Shown: one piece after another, positions 8,400 to 16,464 of the stretch
Layout of the letters: each line of letters starts with the position of its first letter
How positions within the stretch are numbered: position 1 is the stretch's first letter
DNA from: Metabacillus crassostreae
Lineage (GTDB): Bacteria; Bacillota; Bacilli; Bacillales; Bacillaceae
DNA length: 64,000 nt
Direction: 5' to 3'
Assembly (NCBI RefSeq): GCF_016908395.1
Contig: NZ_JAFBDU010000005.1
Location: forward strand, 124,001-188,000
Notes under the pieces: generated by a model
Told to the model about the DNA's origin: nothing
Databases searched by the model: none
What the model saw: only the letters and a program-made list of their open reading frames with translations
Made by a program: the position numbers and the translations under genes

Positions 8400-9239
8400 A
8401 TGCATAGACATAATGAGTTATATGAATTTCTATTAGATAATTCTTGGGAAATAACTGAGCAATGGTATCAACAAATAGAAGGTCAAGATGAATCTTCAAT
8501 ATACGCTGCACAGGATACAGCAACAATTAATTCCTTAAAGGAAAAAAATCAAGAATATGTAATGCAGCTACATAGAATATTTAATACAGAAGAAAAGTCA
8601 TTTTTTGAGAATTTCAAAGAATGGACTGCTCATTTAGCAAAAGATCAAAAGCATTTAGATACTGATGTTCATTATGTAGTAGGAGAATTTAATCGAACAC
8701 AAGAGATTTACTTATCTTATATTCAAAAGTTTTATAAAGAAAATCAAAATCAGTTGACGATTGACCAATTCTTCACATGGAGTAACATTGTAAGAAAGGT
8801 TATTAATTTAACTATCTATATTTATATTGATGAAGCAAATAAAAATACAAAGAAGCAAATTGCGGCTCAAAAAGAAATGATTAATGAATTAAGCTCACCT
8901 GTTATTCTTCTTCAAAATGATGTTGCCTTACTTCCGCTGATTGGTGATATTGATACAGCGAGGGCTAAGTTAATTATAGAAAACACATTAGCACAATCTT
9001 CACAGCTTGGAATCAATCATCTATGTATCGATTTATCAGGAGTGGCAATTATAGATACGATGGTAGCTCATGAAATCTTTAATTTGATAAAAGCACTTAA
9101 ATTATTAGGAATTTCAACCACTTTATCTGGAATCCGCCCTGAAATTGCGCAAACAGCTATCCAGTTAGGACTAGATTTCGAGGAAGTACATACAGCTGCA
9201 TCTCTTGCTCAGGCATTAGAGAAAATAACTAAGGGTTAA
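8400..9239 (+). CDS. RsbR-family stressosome (STAS) protein
   Basis: This 279-aa protein joins a non-haem globin-like N-terminal domain (about 1-150) to a C-terminal STAS domain (about 160-275). It keeps the two threonines that RsbT phosphorylates in RsbR-type proteins: in DLSGVAIIDTMVAHEIF and in SGIRPEIAQTAI. RsbR paralogues build the 1.8-MDa stressosome that controls RsbT and hence SigB. It starts only 13 nt after the liaR stop, with a weak GAAGGGA site, so it probably belongs to the lia operon. Which B. subtilis paralogue (RsbRA to RsbRD) it matches best cannot be settled by eye. Confidence 0.88.
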   Translation: MHRHNELYEFLLDNSWEITEQWYQQIEGQDESSIYAAQDTATINSLKEKNQEYVMQLHRIFNTEEKSFFENFKEWTAHLAKDQKHLDTDVHYVVGEFNRTQEIYLSYIQKFYKENQNQLTIDQFFTWSNIVRKVINLTIYIYIDEANKNTKKQIAAQKEMINELSSPVILLQNDVALLPLIGDIDTARAKLIIENTLAQSSQLGINHLCIDLSGVAIIDTMVAHEIFNLIKALKLLGISTTLSGIRPEIAQTAIQLGLDFEEVHTAASLAQALEKITKG

Positions 9240-9344
9240 GCTTAAACACAAAAGGGTTTACTTTAATTGAAATCATTAATCTTATTTTCATAAACTCTTA
9301 GGTTTTGACAATCAACAAGCATCATCATAAAACAAATTACATAA

Positions 9345-9378
9345 CAAAAAAGCAGCTAGTAAGATTCAGCTGCTTTTT
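9345..9378. terminator. Bidirectional terminator between the STAS gene and yfmM
   Basis: AGCAGCT (9351-9357) and AGCTGCT (9368-9374), flanked by A-runs on the left and T-runs on the right, serve both converging genes. Confidence 0.8.
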
Positions 9379-9385
9379 ACTCATG

Positions 9386-10942
9386 TTAATTTGAACTATT
9401 TTCCGCCCAATCCTCAATATCCCATACCTTTGTTACCCAATCTTCATAAAAATCAGGTTCATGGCATACAAGGACAACAGTTCCTTTATAGGCTTTGATT
9501 GCGCGTTTTAATTCTTCTTTTGCTGTCACATCCAAGTGATTTGTTGGCTCATCAAATAGTAACCAGTTGCTTTCGTTCATTTGTAGCTTACATAAACGAA
9601 CCTTTGCCTGCTCTCCACCACTTAATTGTGTTAATGGTCGTGAAATATGCTCGTTTTTTAAACCACTACGTGCTAAAAGAGCTCTTACTTGATGTTGATC
9701 TAAGCTTGGGAAAGCATTCCATACATCATCGATTGGCGTAATAGAATCAGCTTTTACTTCTTGTTCAAAATAAGAAGGAAATAGGAAATCACCACGATTT
9801 ACCTTACCACCTAGTGGATCAATTTTCCCAAGAATTGTTTTTAATAATGTTGATTTACCAATACCATTACAACCAACAATCGCAATTTTTTCTCCACGTT
9901 CAATTGTCATCGTTAGCTTAGGTAAAAGAGGCTCATTGTAGCCAATTTCAAGATCCTTTGCTTCAAAAACAAAGCGGCTACTTCCACGAGATTCTTTGAA
10001 TTCAAATGTTGGCTTCACAGCTGTTTCAGGACGATCAATTCGTTCGATACGATCAAGCTGTTTTTGACGACTTTTTGCACGACCTGTTGTTGAATAGCGT
10101 GCTTTATTTTTAGCAATAAAGTCTTCTTGCTTTTTAATGAATTCCTTTTGTTTTTCATACGCATGTATATGTTGATTTTTATTAATTTCAGCAAGCTCTA
10201 AGAACTTCTCATAAGTTGCTGTATAACGTGTCAGTTTTGAAAATTCTAAATGGAAAATAACGTTTGATACACCATTCATAAATTCTGTATCATGTGAGAT
10301 TAATAGGAAAGCATGTGGATATTCTCGTAAATAATTGCTTAACCAGCGAATATGCTCTACGTCCAAATAGTTGGTCGGCTCATCGAGTAAAAGAACATCA
10401 GGCTGTTCAAGTAAAAGCTTTGCAAGTAATACCTTTGTACGCTGACCACCACTTAATGCAGATACATCACGTTCTAAACCAATCGCATCAAGACCAAGAC
10501 CACGAGCTGTTTCTTCGACCTTCATATCTAATAAATAGAAGCCTCCAGCATCTAGACGATCTTGAATTTCTGCCATTTTTTCTAGCAATTCTTCAAGCTC
10601 CTCAGGACTTGCAGTTGCCATTTTATCTGTTACTTCATTTAATTCCTTTTCTTTCTCAAATAAAGGTAAAAAAGCATCGTTTAAAATATCACGGATTGTT
10701 TTCCCTTTTGTTAAAACTGTATGTTGATCAAGGTAACCATAACGAACACCTGGAGTCCATTCAACACGCCCATCGTCATGAATCAGCTGCCCTGTAATAA
10801 TATTCATCATCGTAGATTTACCTACGCCATTTGCACCAACAAGACCTACACGTTCTCCCGCTAATAAGCGAAGTGAAACGTCTTTAAATAATGTTCGATC
10901 TCCAAAGCTATGACCGAGATTATCGATTGTTAATAGACTCAT
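9386..10942 (-). CDS. yfmM: ABC-F family ATP-binding protein
   Basis: This 518-aa soluble protein has two ABC ATPase domains and no membrane segment. Domain 1 has Walker A GANGVGKST (about 36-44), signature LSGGQ and Walker B VLLLDEPTN. Domain 2 has GCNGIGKST, LSGGEQ and LLFDEPTNHLD. The linker (about 250-310) is highly charged, as in translation-factor ABC-F proteins that bind the ribosome E site. Length and sequence fit B. subtilis YfmM. It is convergent with the lia operon. A role in translation or antibiotic protection is inferred from the family only. Confidence 0.85.
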   Translation of the reverse strand: MSLLTIDNLGHSFGDRTLFKDVSLRLLAGERVGLVGANGVGKSTMMNIITGQLIHDDGRVEWTPGVRYGYLDQHTVLTKGKTIRDILNDAFLPLFEKEKELNEVTDKMATASPEELEELLEKMAEIQDRLDAGGFYLLDMKVEETARGLGLDAIGLERDVSALSGGQRTKVLLAKLLLEQPDVLLLDEPTNYLDVEHIRWLSNYLREYPHAFLLISHDTEFMNGVSNVIFHLEFSKLTRYTATYEKFLELAEINKNQHIHAYEKQKEFIKKQEDFIAKNKARYSTTGRAKSRQKQLDRIERIDRPETAVKPTFEFKESRGSSRFVFEAKDLEIGYNEPLLPKLTMTIERGEKIAIVGCNGIGKSTLLKTILGKIDPLGGKVNRGDFLFPSYFEQEVKADSITPIDDVWNAFPSLDQHQVRALLARSGLKNEHISRPLTQLSGGEQAKVRLCKLQMNESNWLLFDEPTNHLDVTAKEELKRAIKAYKGTVVLVCHEPDFYEDWVTKVWDIEDWAENSSN

Positions 10943-11187
10943 TTCTCTTTAACCCTCCAAAAATAAACAGTATCTTGCCTCATTCTACTATTTTTTTATT
11001 TAATAAGCTATTGGTATATAGATGAAGTATTTTGATTTTTCAATGTTTTTTCAATTTAACCTATGACAATAAACATTTACTATGATCATGCTTGTTTTAA
11101 AAAAATGGGTACGAAAACAAATTAGATTTACGAAGTAAATACACTTATAATAGAACAAGGACTATGTGTATGTGAAAGGATGTTTTG

Positions 11188-13365
11188 ATGAGTAAAACTG
11201 TTGTTTTAGCTGAAAAGCCTTCTGTAGGAAGAGATTTAGCTAGAGTATTAAATTGTCATAAAAAAGGAAACGGATATCTTGAAGGAGATCAATATATCGT
11301 TACATGGGCATTAGGTCATCTTGTGACTTTAGCTGACCCAGAAACATATGGTGAAAACTATAAATCCTGGCGTCTAGAAGACTTACCAATGCTACCTTCA
11401 CCATTAAAGCTTGTAGTGATTAAAAAAACAGGAAAACAATTTCAAGCTGTTAAATCTCAGCTTTTACGTAAAGATGTAGGAAATATTGTCATTGCAACTG
11501 ATGCAGGTCGTGAAGGAGAGCTTGTTGCTCGCTGGATCATTGAAAAAGCACATGTGAACAAGCCAATTAAACGCCTTTGGATTTCATCTGTGACAGATAA
11601 AGCCATTAAAGAGGGCTTCCGTAAGCTTAAAAGTGGTAAGGAATATGAAAATTTATATGCATCAGCTGTTGCCAGAGCAGAAGCAGATTGGATCGTTGGG
11701 TTAAATGCAACACGTGCACTAACAACAAAGTATAATGCCCAGCTATCTACTGGTCGCGTCCAAACACCAACACTTGCCATGATTGCTCAGCGCGAGGAGG
11801 AAATCCGTAGCTTCAAGCCTAAGAAATTTTATGGCATGAAGGCTGTAACAAATGACGGATTATCTCTTATTTGGCAAGATGCTAAAACGAAGGATGCAAA
11901 AACATTTGCTGAAGAACAGCTTGATCAAAAATTAAAGGTTTTGAAAAATAAATCAGCAGTCGTTGTTGATGTGAAAACAACGCCGAAAAAATCCTATTCA
12001 CCTGCACTATACGATTTAACTGAGCTTCAGCGTGATGCAAATAAACGATATGGTTATTCTGCAAAAGAAACACTTTCAATCATGCAAAAGCTATATGAGC
12101 AGCATAAAGTATTAACATATCCAAGAACCGATTCACGCTATTTAACAAGTGATCTTGTTTCTACATTAAAAGATCGACTTGATGCCTGCCGAACAAAGGA
12201 GCATGCTGCAGTTATTGCAAAAATTACAAAACAACCGATAAAAGCAAATAAATCATTTGTTGATGATCAAAAGGTTTCAGATCACCATGCGATTATTCCA
12301 ACAGAAGAGTCTGTACCGATGAGTGCTCTCAGTGATAAAGAAAGAAAAATTTATGACTTAGTTGTGAAGCGTTTTTTAGCTGTTTTATTACCTGCTTATC
12401 AATATGATCAAACGATTGTAACAACTGAAATCGGGAATGAGCCATTTTTTGCAAAAGGAAAACAAATTGTTTCTCTTGGCTGGAAAGAGGTTTACACCGA
12501 CTACAAAGACGAGGACAGTGATGACGAACAAACACTTCCTTCCTTATCAAAAGGTGACAAGCTTTCACTAACATCATTATCAAAAACAACAGGTGAAACA
12601 AAACCACCTTCACGCTTTAATGAAGCAGCTCTTCTTTCGGCAATGGAAAATCCAACAAAATATATGGCAGGAGAAAGCAAAGAGCTAATCCAAACAATAG
12701 GTGAAACAGGTGGATTAGGCACTGTTGCAACAAGAGCTGATATTATTGAGAAATTATATAGTAGCTTCTTAATAGAAAAGAAGGGGAAAGAACTGTTCAT
12801 TACTTCAAAAGGTAAACAGCTGTTAACACTAGTTCCTGGAGATTTAAAATCTCCAGTGTTAACAGCAGAGTGGGAGAGAAAGCTAACAAAAATCTCAAAA
12901 GGCTCTTTACCGAAGCAAACCTTTTTAAATGAAATGAAGCATTATGCCAAAGAGGTTGTAAATGAAATAAAAAATAGCAAGCAAACCTTTAAGCATGACA
13001 ATGTAACAGGAAAGAAATGTCCAGAATGCAGTAAGCTTCTTCTTGAAGTGAATGGCAAAAAAGGAAAAATGCTTGTTTGTCAGGATCGTGAATGCGGCTA
13101 TAAAAAGGGTGTTTCAAAAGTTACCAATGCTCGCTGTCCAAATTGCCATAAAAAGCTTGAGCTACGAGGTGAAGGCGAAGGTCAAATGTTCGCTTGCCGC
13201 TGTGGTCACAGAGAAAAAATGTCAACATTCCAGGAAAGACGTAAAAAAAATCAAAACAGTAAAGTCTCCAAACGTGATGTTGCACAATATATGAAAAAAC
13301 AAGATGACGAGTTTACTAACAATGCACTAGCAGATGCGTTAGCTAAGCTTAATCTTAAGAAGTAA
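11188..13365 (+). CDS. topB: DNA topoisomerase III
   Basis: This 725-aa type IA topoisomerase passes single strands to decatenate or relax DNA. The Toprim domain is N-terminal (MSKTVVLAEKPSVGRDLARV at 1-20, and the DAGREGELVAR acidic motif near 105). The active-site Tyr is in TYPRTDSRYL (about residue 311). The C-terminus carries Cys motifs (CPECSKLL, CQDREC, CPNCHKK and CRCG) that look like one or two zinc ribbons. ATG 11188 is preferred to a TTG one codon earlier, with GAAAGGA 7 nt upstream. A TATAAT at 11146-11151 may be its -10 box, though no good -35 is seen. Confidence 0.95.
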   Translation: MSKTVVLAEKPSVGRDLARVLNCHKKGNGYLEGDQYIVTWALGHLVTLADPETYGENYKSWRLEDLPMLPSPLKLVVIKKTGKQFQAVKSQLLRKDVGNIVIATDAGREGELVARWIIEKAHVNKPIKRLWISSVTDKAIKEGFRKLKSGKEYENLYASAVARAEADWIVGLNATRALTTKYNAQLSTGRVQTPTLAMIAQREEEIRSFKPKKFYGMKAVTNDGLSLIWQDAKTKDAKTFAEEQLDQKLKVLKNKSAVVVDVKTTPKKSYSPALYDLTELQRDANKRYGYSAKETLSIMQKLYEQHKVLTYPRTDSRYLTSDLVSTLKDRLDACRTKEHAAVIAKITKQPIKANKSFVDDQKVSDHHAIIPTEESVPMSALSDKERKIYDLVVKRFLAVLLPAYQYDQTIVTTEIGNEPFFAKGKQIVSLGWKEVYTDYKDEDSDDEQTLPSLSKGDKLSLTSLSKTTGETKPPSRFNEAALLSAMENPTKYMAGESKELIQTIGETGGLGTVATRADIIEKLYSSFLIEKKGKELFITSKGKQLLTLVPGDLKSPVLTAEWERKLTKISKGSLPKQTFLNEMKHYAKEVVNEIKNSKQTFKHDNVTGKKCPECSKLLLEVNGKKGKMLVCQDRECGYKKGVSKVTNARCPNCHKKLELRGEGEGQMFACRCGHREKMSTFQERRKKNQNSKVSKRDVAQYMKKQDDEFTNNALADALAKLNLKK

Positions 13366-13405
13366 TTCCCTGCAAGTGAACGATTTTTAGAATAGGAAGA
13401 TTAAC

Positions 13406-13870
13406 ATGCCACTTATTAAAACGGATATGTTTATTTATGCACCGCGCCACATTTGCTTTGATATTGCGCGGGATATTGATATTCACACCCAATCAACAAG
13501 CCAAACGAATGAACGCGCAGTTGCTGGTGTAACAAGCGGCTTGATTGGATTGAATGAAACGGTAACATGGGAAGCCGTTCATTTTGGATTAAAACAGAAC
13601 CTAACTGTACGCATAACAGAACTGGATTTTCCAAACAGGTTTGTTGATGAAATGGAAAAAGGTGCATTCAAACGCTTTTATCATGTTCACGAATTTATCG
13701 AAAAAGAAAATGGTACATTGATGGTGGATTCGTTTGATTACACATCTCCATTTGGCTTTATAGGCAGAATAGCAGATCGACTTTTTCTCGAGCAGTATAT
13801 GAAGGACTTTTTAGTGAAGCGTAATCGGTATATTAAGCTGATTGCGGAAGATAGGTATAGTGGGAAGTAG
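13406..13870 (+). CDS. SRPBCC (START-like) ligand-binding protein
   Basis: This 154-aa protein has the layout of a START/polyketide-cyclase fold. Features are the opening MPLIKTDMFIYAPRHICFDI, a central beta-sheet with WEAVHFGLKQNLTVRITEL, and a long C-terminal helix ending LVKRNRYIKLIAED. Such proteins bind a hydrophobic ligand in a cavity. The ligand is unknown here, and in bacteria this subgroup is sometimes annotated as cell-division-inhibitor-like. It lies 40 nt after topB and a terminator follows at once, so it may share the topB transcript. Confidence 0.75.
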   Translation: MPLIKTDMFIYAPRHICFDIARDIDIHTQSTSQTNERAVAGVTSGLIGLNETVTWEAVHFGLKQNLTVRITELDFPNRFVDEMEKGAFKRFYHVHEFIEKENGTLMVDSFDYTSPFGFIGRIADRLFLEQYMKDFLVKRNRYIKLIAEDRYSGK

Positions 13871-13877
13871 GAAGTGG

Positions 13878-13899
13878 GCCGCTTGGATGCGGCTTTTTT
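13878..13899 (+). terminator. Terminator after the SRPBCC gene
   Basis: GCCGC (13878-13882) and GCGGC (13889-13893) are followed by six T. Confidence 0.8.
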
Positions 13900-13982
13900 G
13901 TATTTGGGAAATTTGCAGGCGCGTCGGCATAGGTGGGTGTGGCTGACGGGGGGGCTTGCTTTGCGAAATTTGTTAATTGGTG

Positions 13983-14083
13983 TCGAATGAACGATTATAT
14001 ATGAAAGTTGAAGAAATAACATCAAAAGTTGAATGATTATCGCCCAAAGTTGAACGATTAATAGCGAAAGTTGATGATTCCTA
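13983..14083. repeat. 21-bp tandem array T1, copy 1
   Basis: About five units with a 21-bp period follow TGTCGAATGAACGATTAT. The unit core is AAAGTTGAACGATTA and about five bases vary (for example AAAGTTGAATGATTATCGCCC). A G-rich tract (about 13933-13953) and the terminator at 13878-13899 precede the array. The same arrangement is at 27110-27236. Confidence 0.85.
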
Positions 14084-14170
14084 GTTCCAAACGAAATTTA
14101 ATATAAAAGGAGAGAGGAATTAGCTGTTTTTTATAGAAGATATACGTCATAAATGAATGGAGTTGATAGA

Positions 14171-15145
14171 ATGATCATAAAAACACGTGAAAAGCCGCTA
14201 GTTATTTTACAACTAGAAGCATTAGTAGACAGGTTACCACAAGACCATATTAAACTACCTAGGATAAAAGAGAGTTTAGCGAAAAGAAAGGCCGGATACA
14301 AAGGAGAAAAGGCTGTTGACTATCATCTTGAGCAGTTACCGGAAAAAGACTTCATCATTTTAAATGATTTACGACTTCAAAATGATGTTTACTACTTTCA
14401 ACTTGATTCTATCCTCATCAATAGTAGCTTTATAATTAATCTAGAAATAAAGAATATTGCGGGTACACTCTTTTTTGACCAAAACTTTCATCAGTTAATA
14501 CGTACTATAGATGGCAAAGAAACTGCTTTTCCAGATCCAATAGTTCAGTCGCAGCAGCATGTTACAAAGCTAAAGAAATGGCTAGGCAATAAACAGTTTC
14601 CAGAAGTTCCAATTATTCCTCTTGTTGTAATAAGCAATACAAACACTCTCATCCGGACATCTCCTGAAAATCAACGGTTAAATGACATTGTCATCAACAT
14701 CAATTACCTTCCCTTTAAAATCCTACAAATTCAAAAACTCTTTTCAAAACAAATGTTTACTGACAAAGATATGAAGAAATTAGCAAGGCAATTGAAGAAA
14801 AACCACATAGAGCAATTTCAACCTGTTTTACCTAGGTTTGAAATAGATGAAAAAGAGGTACTTAAAGGTGTAATATGTCCAGCTTGTAAAACGTTAGGTA
14901 TGGCAAGGATATTTGGGAGTTGGTGTTGTCCTAGATGTCAAACAAAAGATAAAGAAGCACATATTCTGGCATTAAATGACTACTATCTATTATTTGGTCA
15001 AGATATTACAAATAAGCAATTAAGAAAACATATATGTATTTCTTCTCCTACATTAGCTGTAAGGATTCTAAACTCTGTAACTCACTCATCTCATGGATCC
15101 ACAAAATCAAAAGTGTACAAATTATCCTTAATTGATAAAGAATAA
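14171..15145 (+). CDS. NERD-domain protein with zinc ribbon
   Basis: This 324-aa protein has a nuclease-related NERD domain at about 30-150. The pattern is KRKAGYKGEKAVDYHL, then NDLRL...FQLDSILI (Asp) and NLEIKNIAGTLFF (E-x-K), the nuclease-like core. A zinc ribbon follows at about 235-260 (CPAC and CPRC). ATG 14171 is chosen over one at 14153 because GGAG (14159-14162) sits 8 nt before it. NERD proteins are common in Bacillus, usually alone; a DNA-processing role is inferred from the fold only. It is flanked by a repeat array and the qox promoter region. Confidence 0.8.
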   Translation: MIIKTREKPLVILQLEALVDRLPQDHIKLPRIKESLAKRKAGYKGEKAVDYHLEQLPEKDFIILNDLRLQNDVYYFQLDSILINSSFIINLEIKNIAGTLFFDQNFHQLIRTIDGKETAFPDPIVQSQQHVTKLKKWLGNKQFPEVPIIPLVVISNTNTLIRTSPENQRLNDIVININYLPFKILQIQKLFSKQMFTDKDMKKLARQLKKNHIEQFQPVLPRFEIDEKEVLKGVICPACKTLGMARIFGSWCCPRCQTKDKEAHILALNDYYLLFGQDITNKQLRKHICISSPTLAVRILNSVTHSSHGSTKSKVYKLSLIDKE

Positions 15146-15271
15146 CCATCCAACTAATGCACAACCTCCCATTACAGTAGTATTTTTTCCAAATAAGTGA
15201 ACAATTTATGATCAAATTATTACGAATTCGTGATCATCCGTTGAACGTTGCATGACACTTCTTTTTATTGA

Positions 15272-15300
15272 TTATCAGAGAAGCGAACGTCTGATATGAT
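15272..15300 (+). promoter_or_regulatory. Predicted SigA promoter of qoxABCD
   Basis: The -35-like TTATCA (15272-15277), a 17-bp spacer and the extended -10 TGATATGAT (15292-15300) fit a vegetative promoter. It would give a leader of about 145 nt before qoxA. Confidence 0.5.
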
Positions 15301-15314
15301 GTGAGTAAGCAGTT

Positions 15315-15332
15315 TGTGTGATCTTTCACACA
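15315..15332. promoter_or_regulatory. Palindrome just downstream of the qox promoter
   Basis: TGTGTGA (15315-15321) and TCACACA (15326-15332) are perfect inverted arms with a 4-nt spacer. The site lies about 15-30 bp after the predicted -10 box, a position suited to a repressor. It contains the TGTGA/TCACA words used by Fnr/Crp and by Rex, but neither consensus fits in register. Confidence 0.55.
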
Positions 15333-15452
15333 GTTTATTTTAAATTATATCGAATTGTAATTAGTTCATTTGTTCACAATTGCTTTTCGGATTTATGTAG
15401 TTCCAAAGAATAGATTGAAAGTTTATGTGTTTTTAAAGAAAGGAGTACTTGT

Positions 15453-16382
15453 ATGAAATTGAAATTGGCTTTATTCACAATTATTTTATCTGCTATGACA
15501 GTACTTGCAGGTTGTGAGCCTTTATTGGTATTAGATCCTAAAGGTCCTCAAGCAGAAAGACTCGCTAGTGACATTCTATTATCAATGGGAATTATGCTAG
15601 GTATTGTTATTGTTGTATTAGTGTTATTGGTTATGACGTTAGTAAAATATCGTGCTTCTAAACAAGCAGATGATTATGAGCCACCACATATTGAAGGGAA
15701 TATTTGGGTAGAGGCAGTTATGATTGGTATTCCAATCCTTATCGTTGCGTACCTTTCATTTGTTTCCGTACAGAGTAACTATATTGTAGAGTCAGCACCA
15801 AAAGGTTATGAAGATAAAGAGCCATTAGTTGTTTATGCTTCATCATCTAACTGGAAATGGCATTTTAGTTATCCTGAAGAAGGAATCGAAACAGTTAACT
15901 ATTTATATATTCCAACAGATCGTGCTCTTGAATTTAAATTATATTCTCATGGACCCATTACAAGCTTCTGGATTCCACAATTGGGTGGGCAGAAATATGC
16001 GATGAATGACCATGTGACAACCCTTCATTTAGCAGCAGATGTTGCTGGAGACTATATGGGACGAAATGCAAACTTTAGTGGTGCAGGCTTTGCTGAAAAT
16101 ATTTTTGATGTAACAGCTATGTCACAAGAAGAGTTTGATGAGTGGGTAGAAGAAGTAAAGAAAACAGCTGAACCGATAACAGAAAATAAATTCGAGGAAT
16201 TACTTGAGCCTGGTCATCTTGGACGTATGACATTCACTGGTACACACTTAGAATTCAATTCACCACCAGAAGGTCACCATAATCATGGCTCAACAGATGA
16301 TGAAGATCATGAAGACCATGAAAATCATGGAGAAGAAACAGATTCACATTCATCAGAAGAAACAGATCATAGTCATCATTAA
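15453..16382 (+). CDS. qoxA: Cytochrome aa3 quinol oxidase subunit II
   Basis: This is subunit II of the menaquinol oxidase, a 309-aa lipoprotein with lipobox VLAGC (Cys near residue 20), two membrane segments (about 40-68 and 86-108) and an extracellular cupredoxin-like domain (about 115-240; SSNWKWHFSYPEEGIETVNY). As expected for a quinol oxidase, the Cys ligands of a CuA centre are missing. The last 35 residues are an acidic, His-rich tail with ten His. It is the first gene of qoxABCD, with AAAGGAG 8 nt before the ATG. Confidence 0.95.
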   Translation: MKLKLALFTIILSAMTVLAGCEPLLVLDPKGPQAERLASDILLSMGIMLGIVIVVLVLLVMTLVKYRASKQADDYEPPHIEGNIWVEAVMIGIPILIVAYLSFVSVQSNYIVESAPKGYEDKEPLVVYASSSNWKWHFSYPEEGIETVNYLYIPTDRALEFKLYSHGPITSFWIPQLGGQKYAMNDHVTTLHLAADVAGDYMGRNANFSGAGFAENIFDVTAMSQEEFDEWVEEVKKTAEPITENKFEELLEPGHLGRMTFTGTHLEFNSPPEGHHNHGSTDDEDHEDHENHGEETDSHSSEETDHSHH

Positions 16383-16464
16383 TAGAGGTTTTTAAAGAGC
16401 TAAATCCTTAATAAAAAGGTTTTATCATTACGGATATTTCACTTCCGAAAGGAGTCAAAATAGA

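Noticed and set aside
15315-15332. Rex or Fnr binding site
   Set aside because: The half-site words TGTGA/TCACA are present, but the spacing (4 nt) does not fit Fnr and the register does not fit Rex, so I list only a palindrome.
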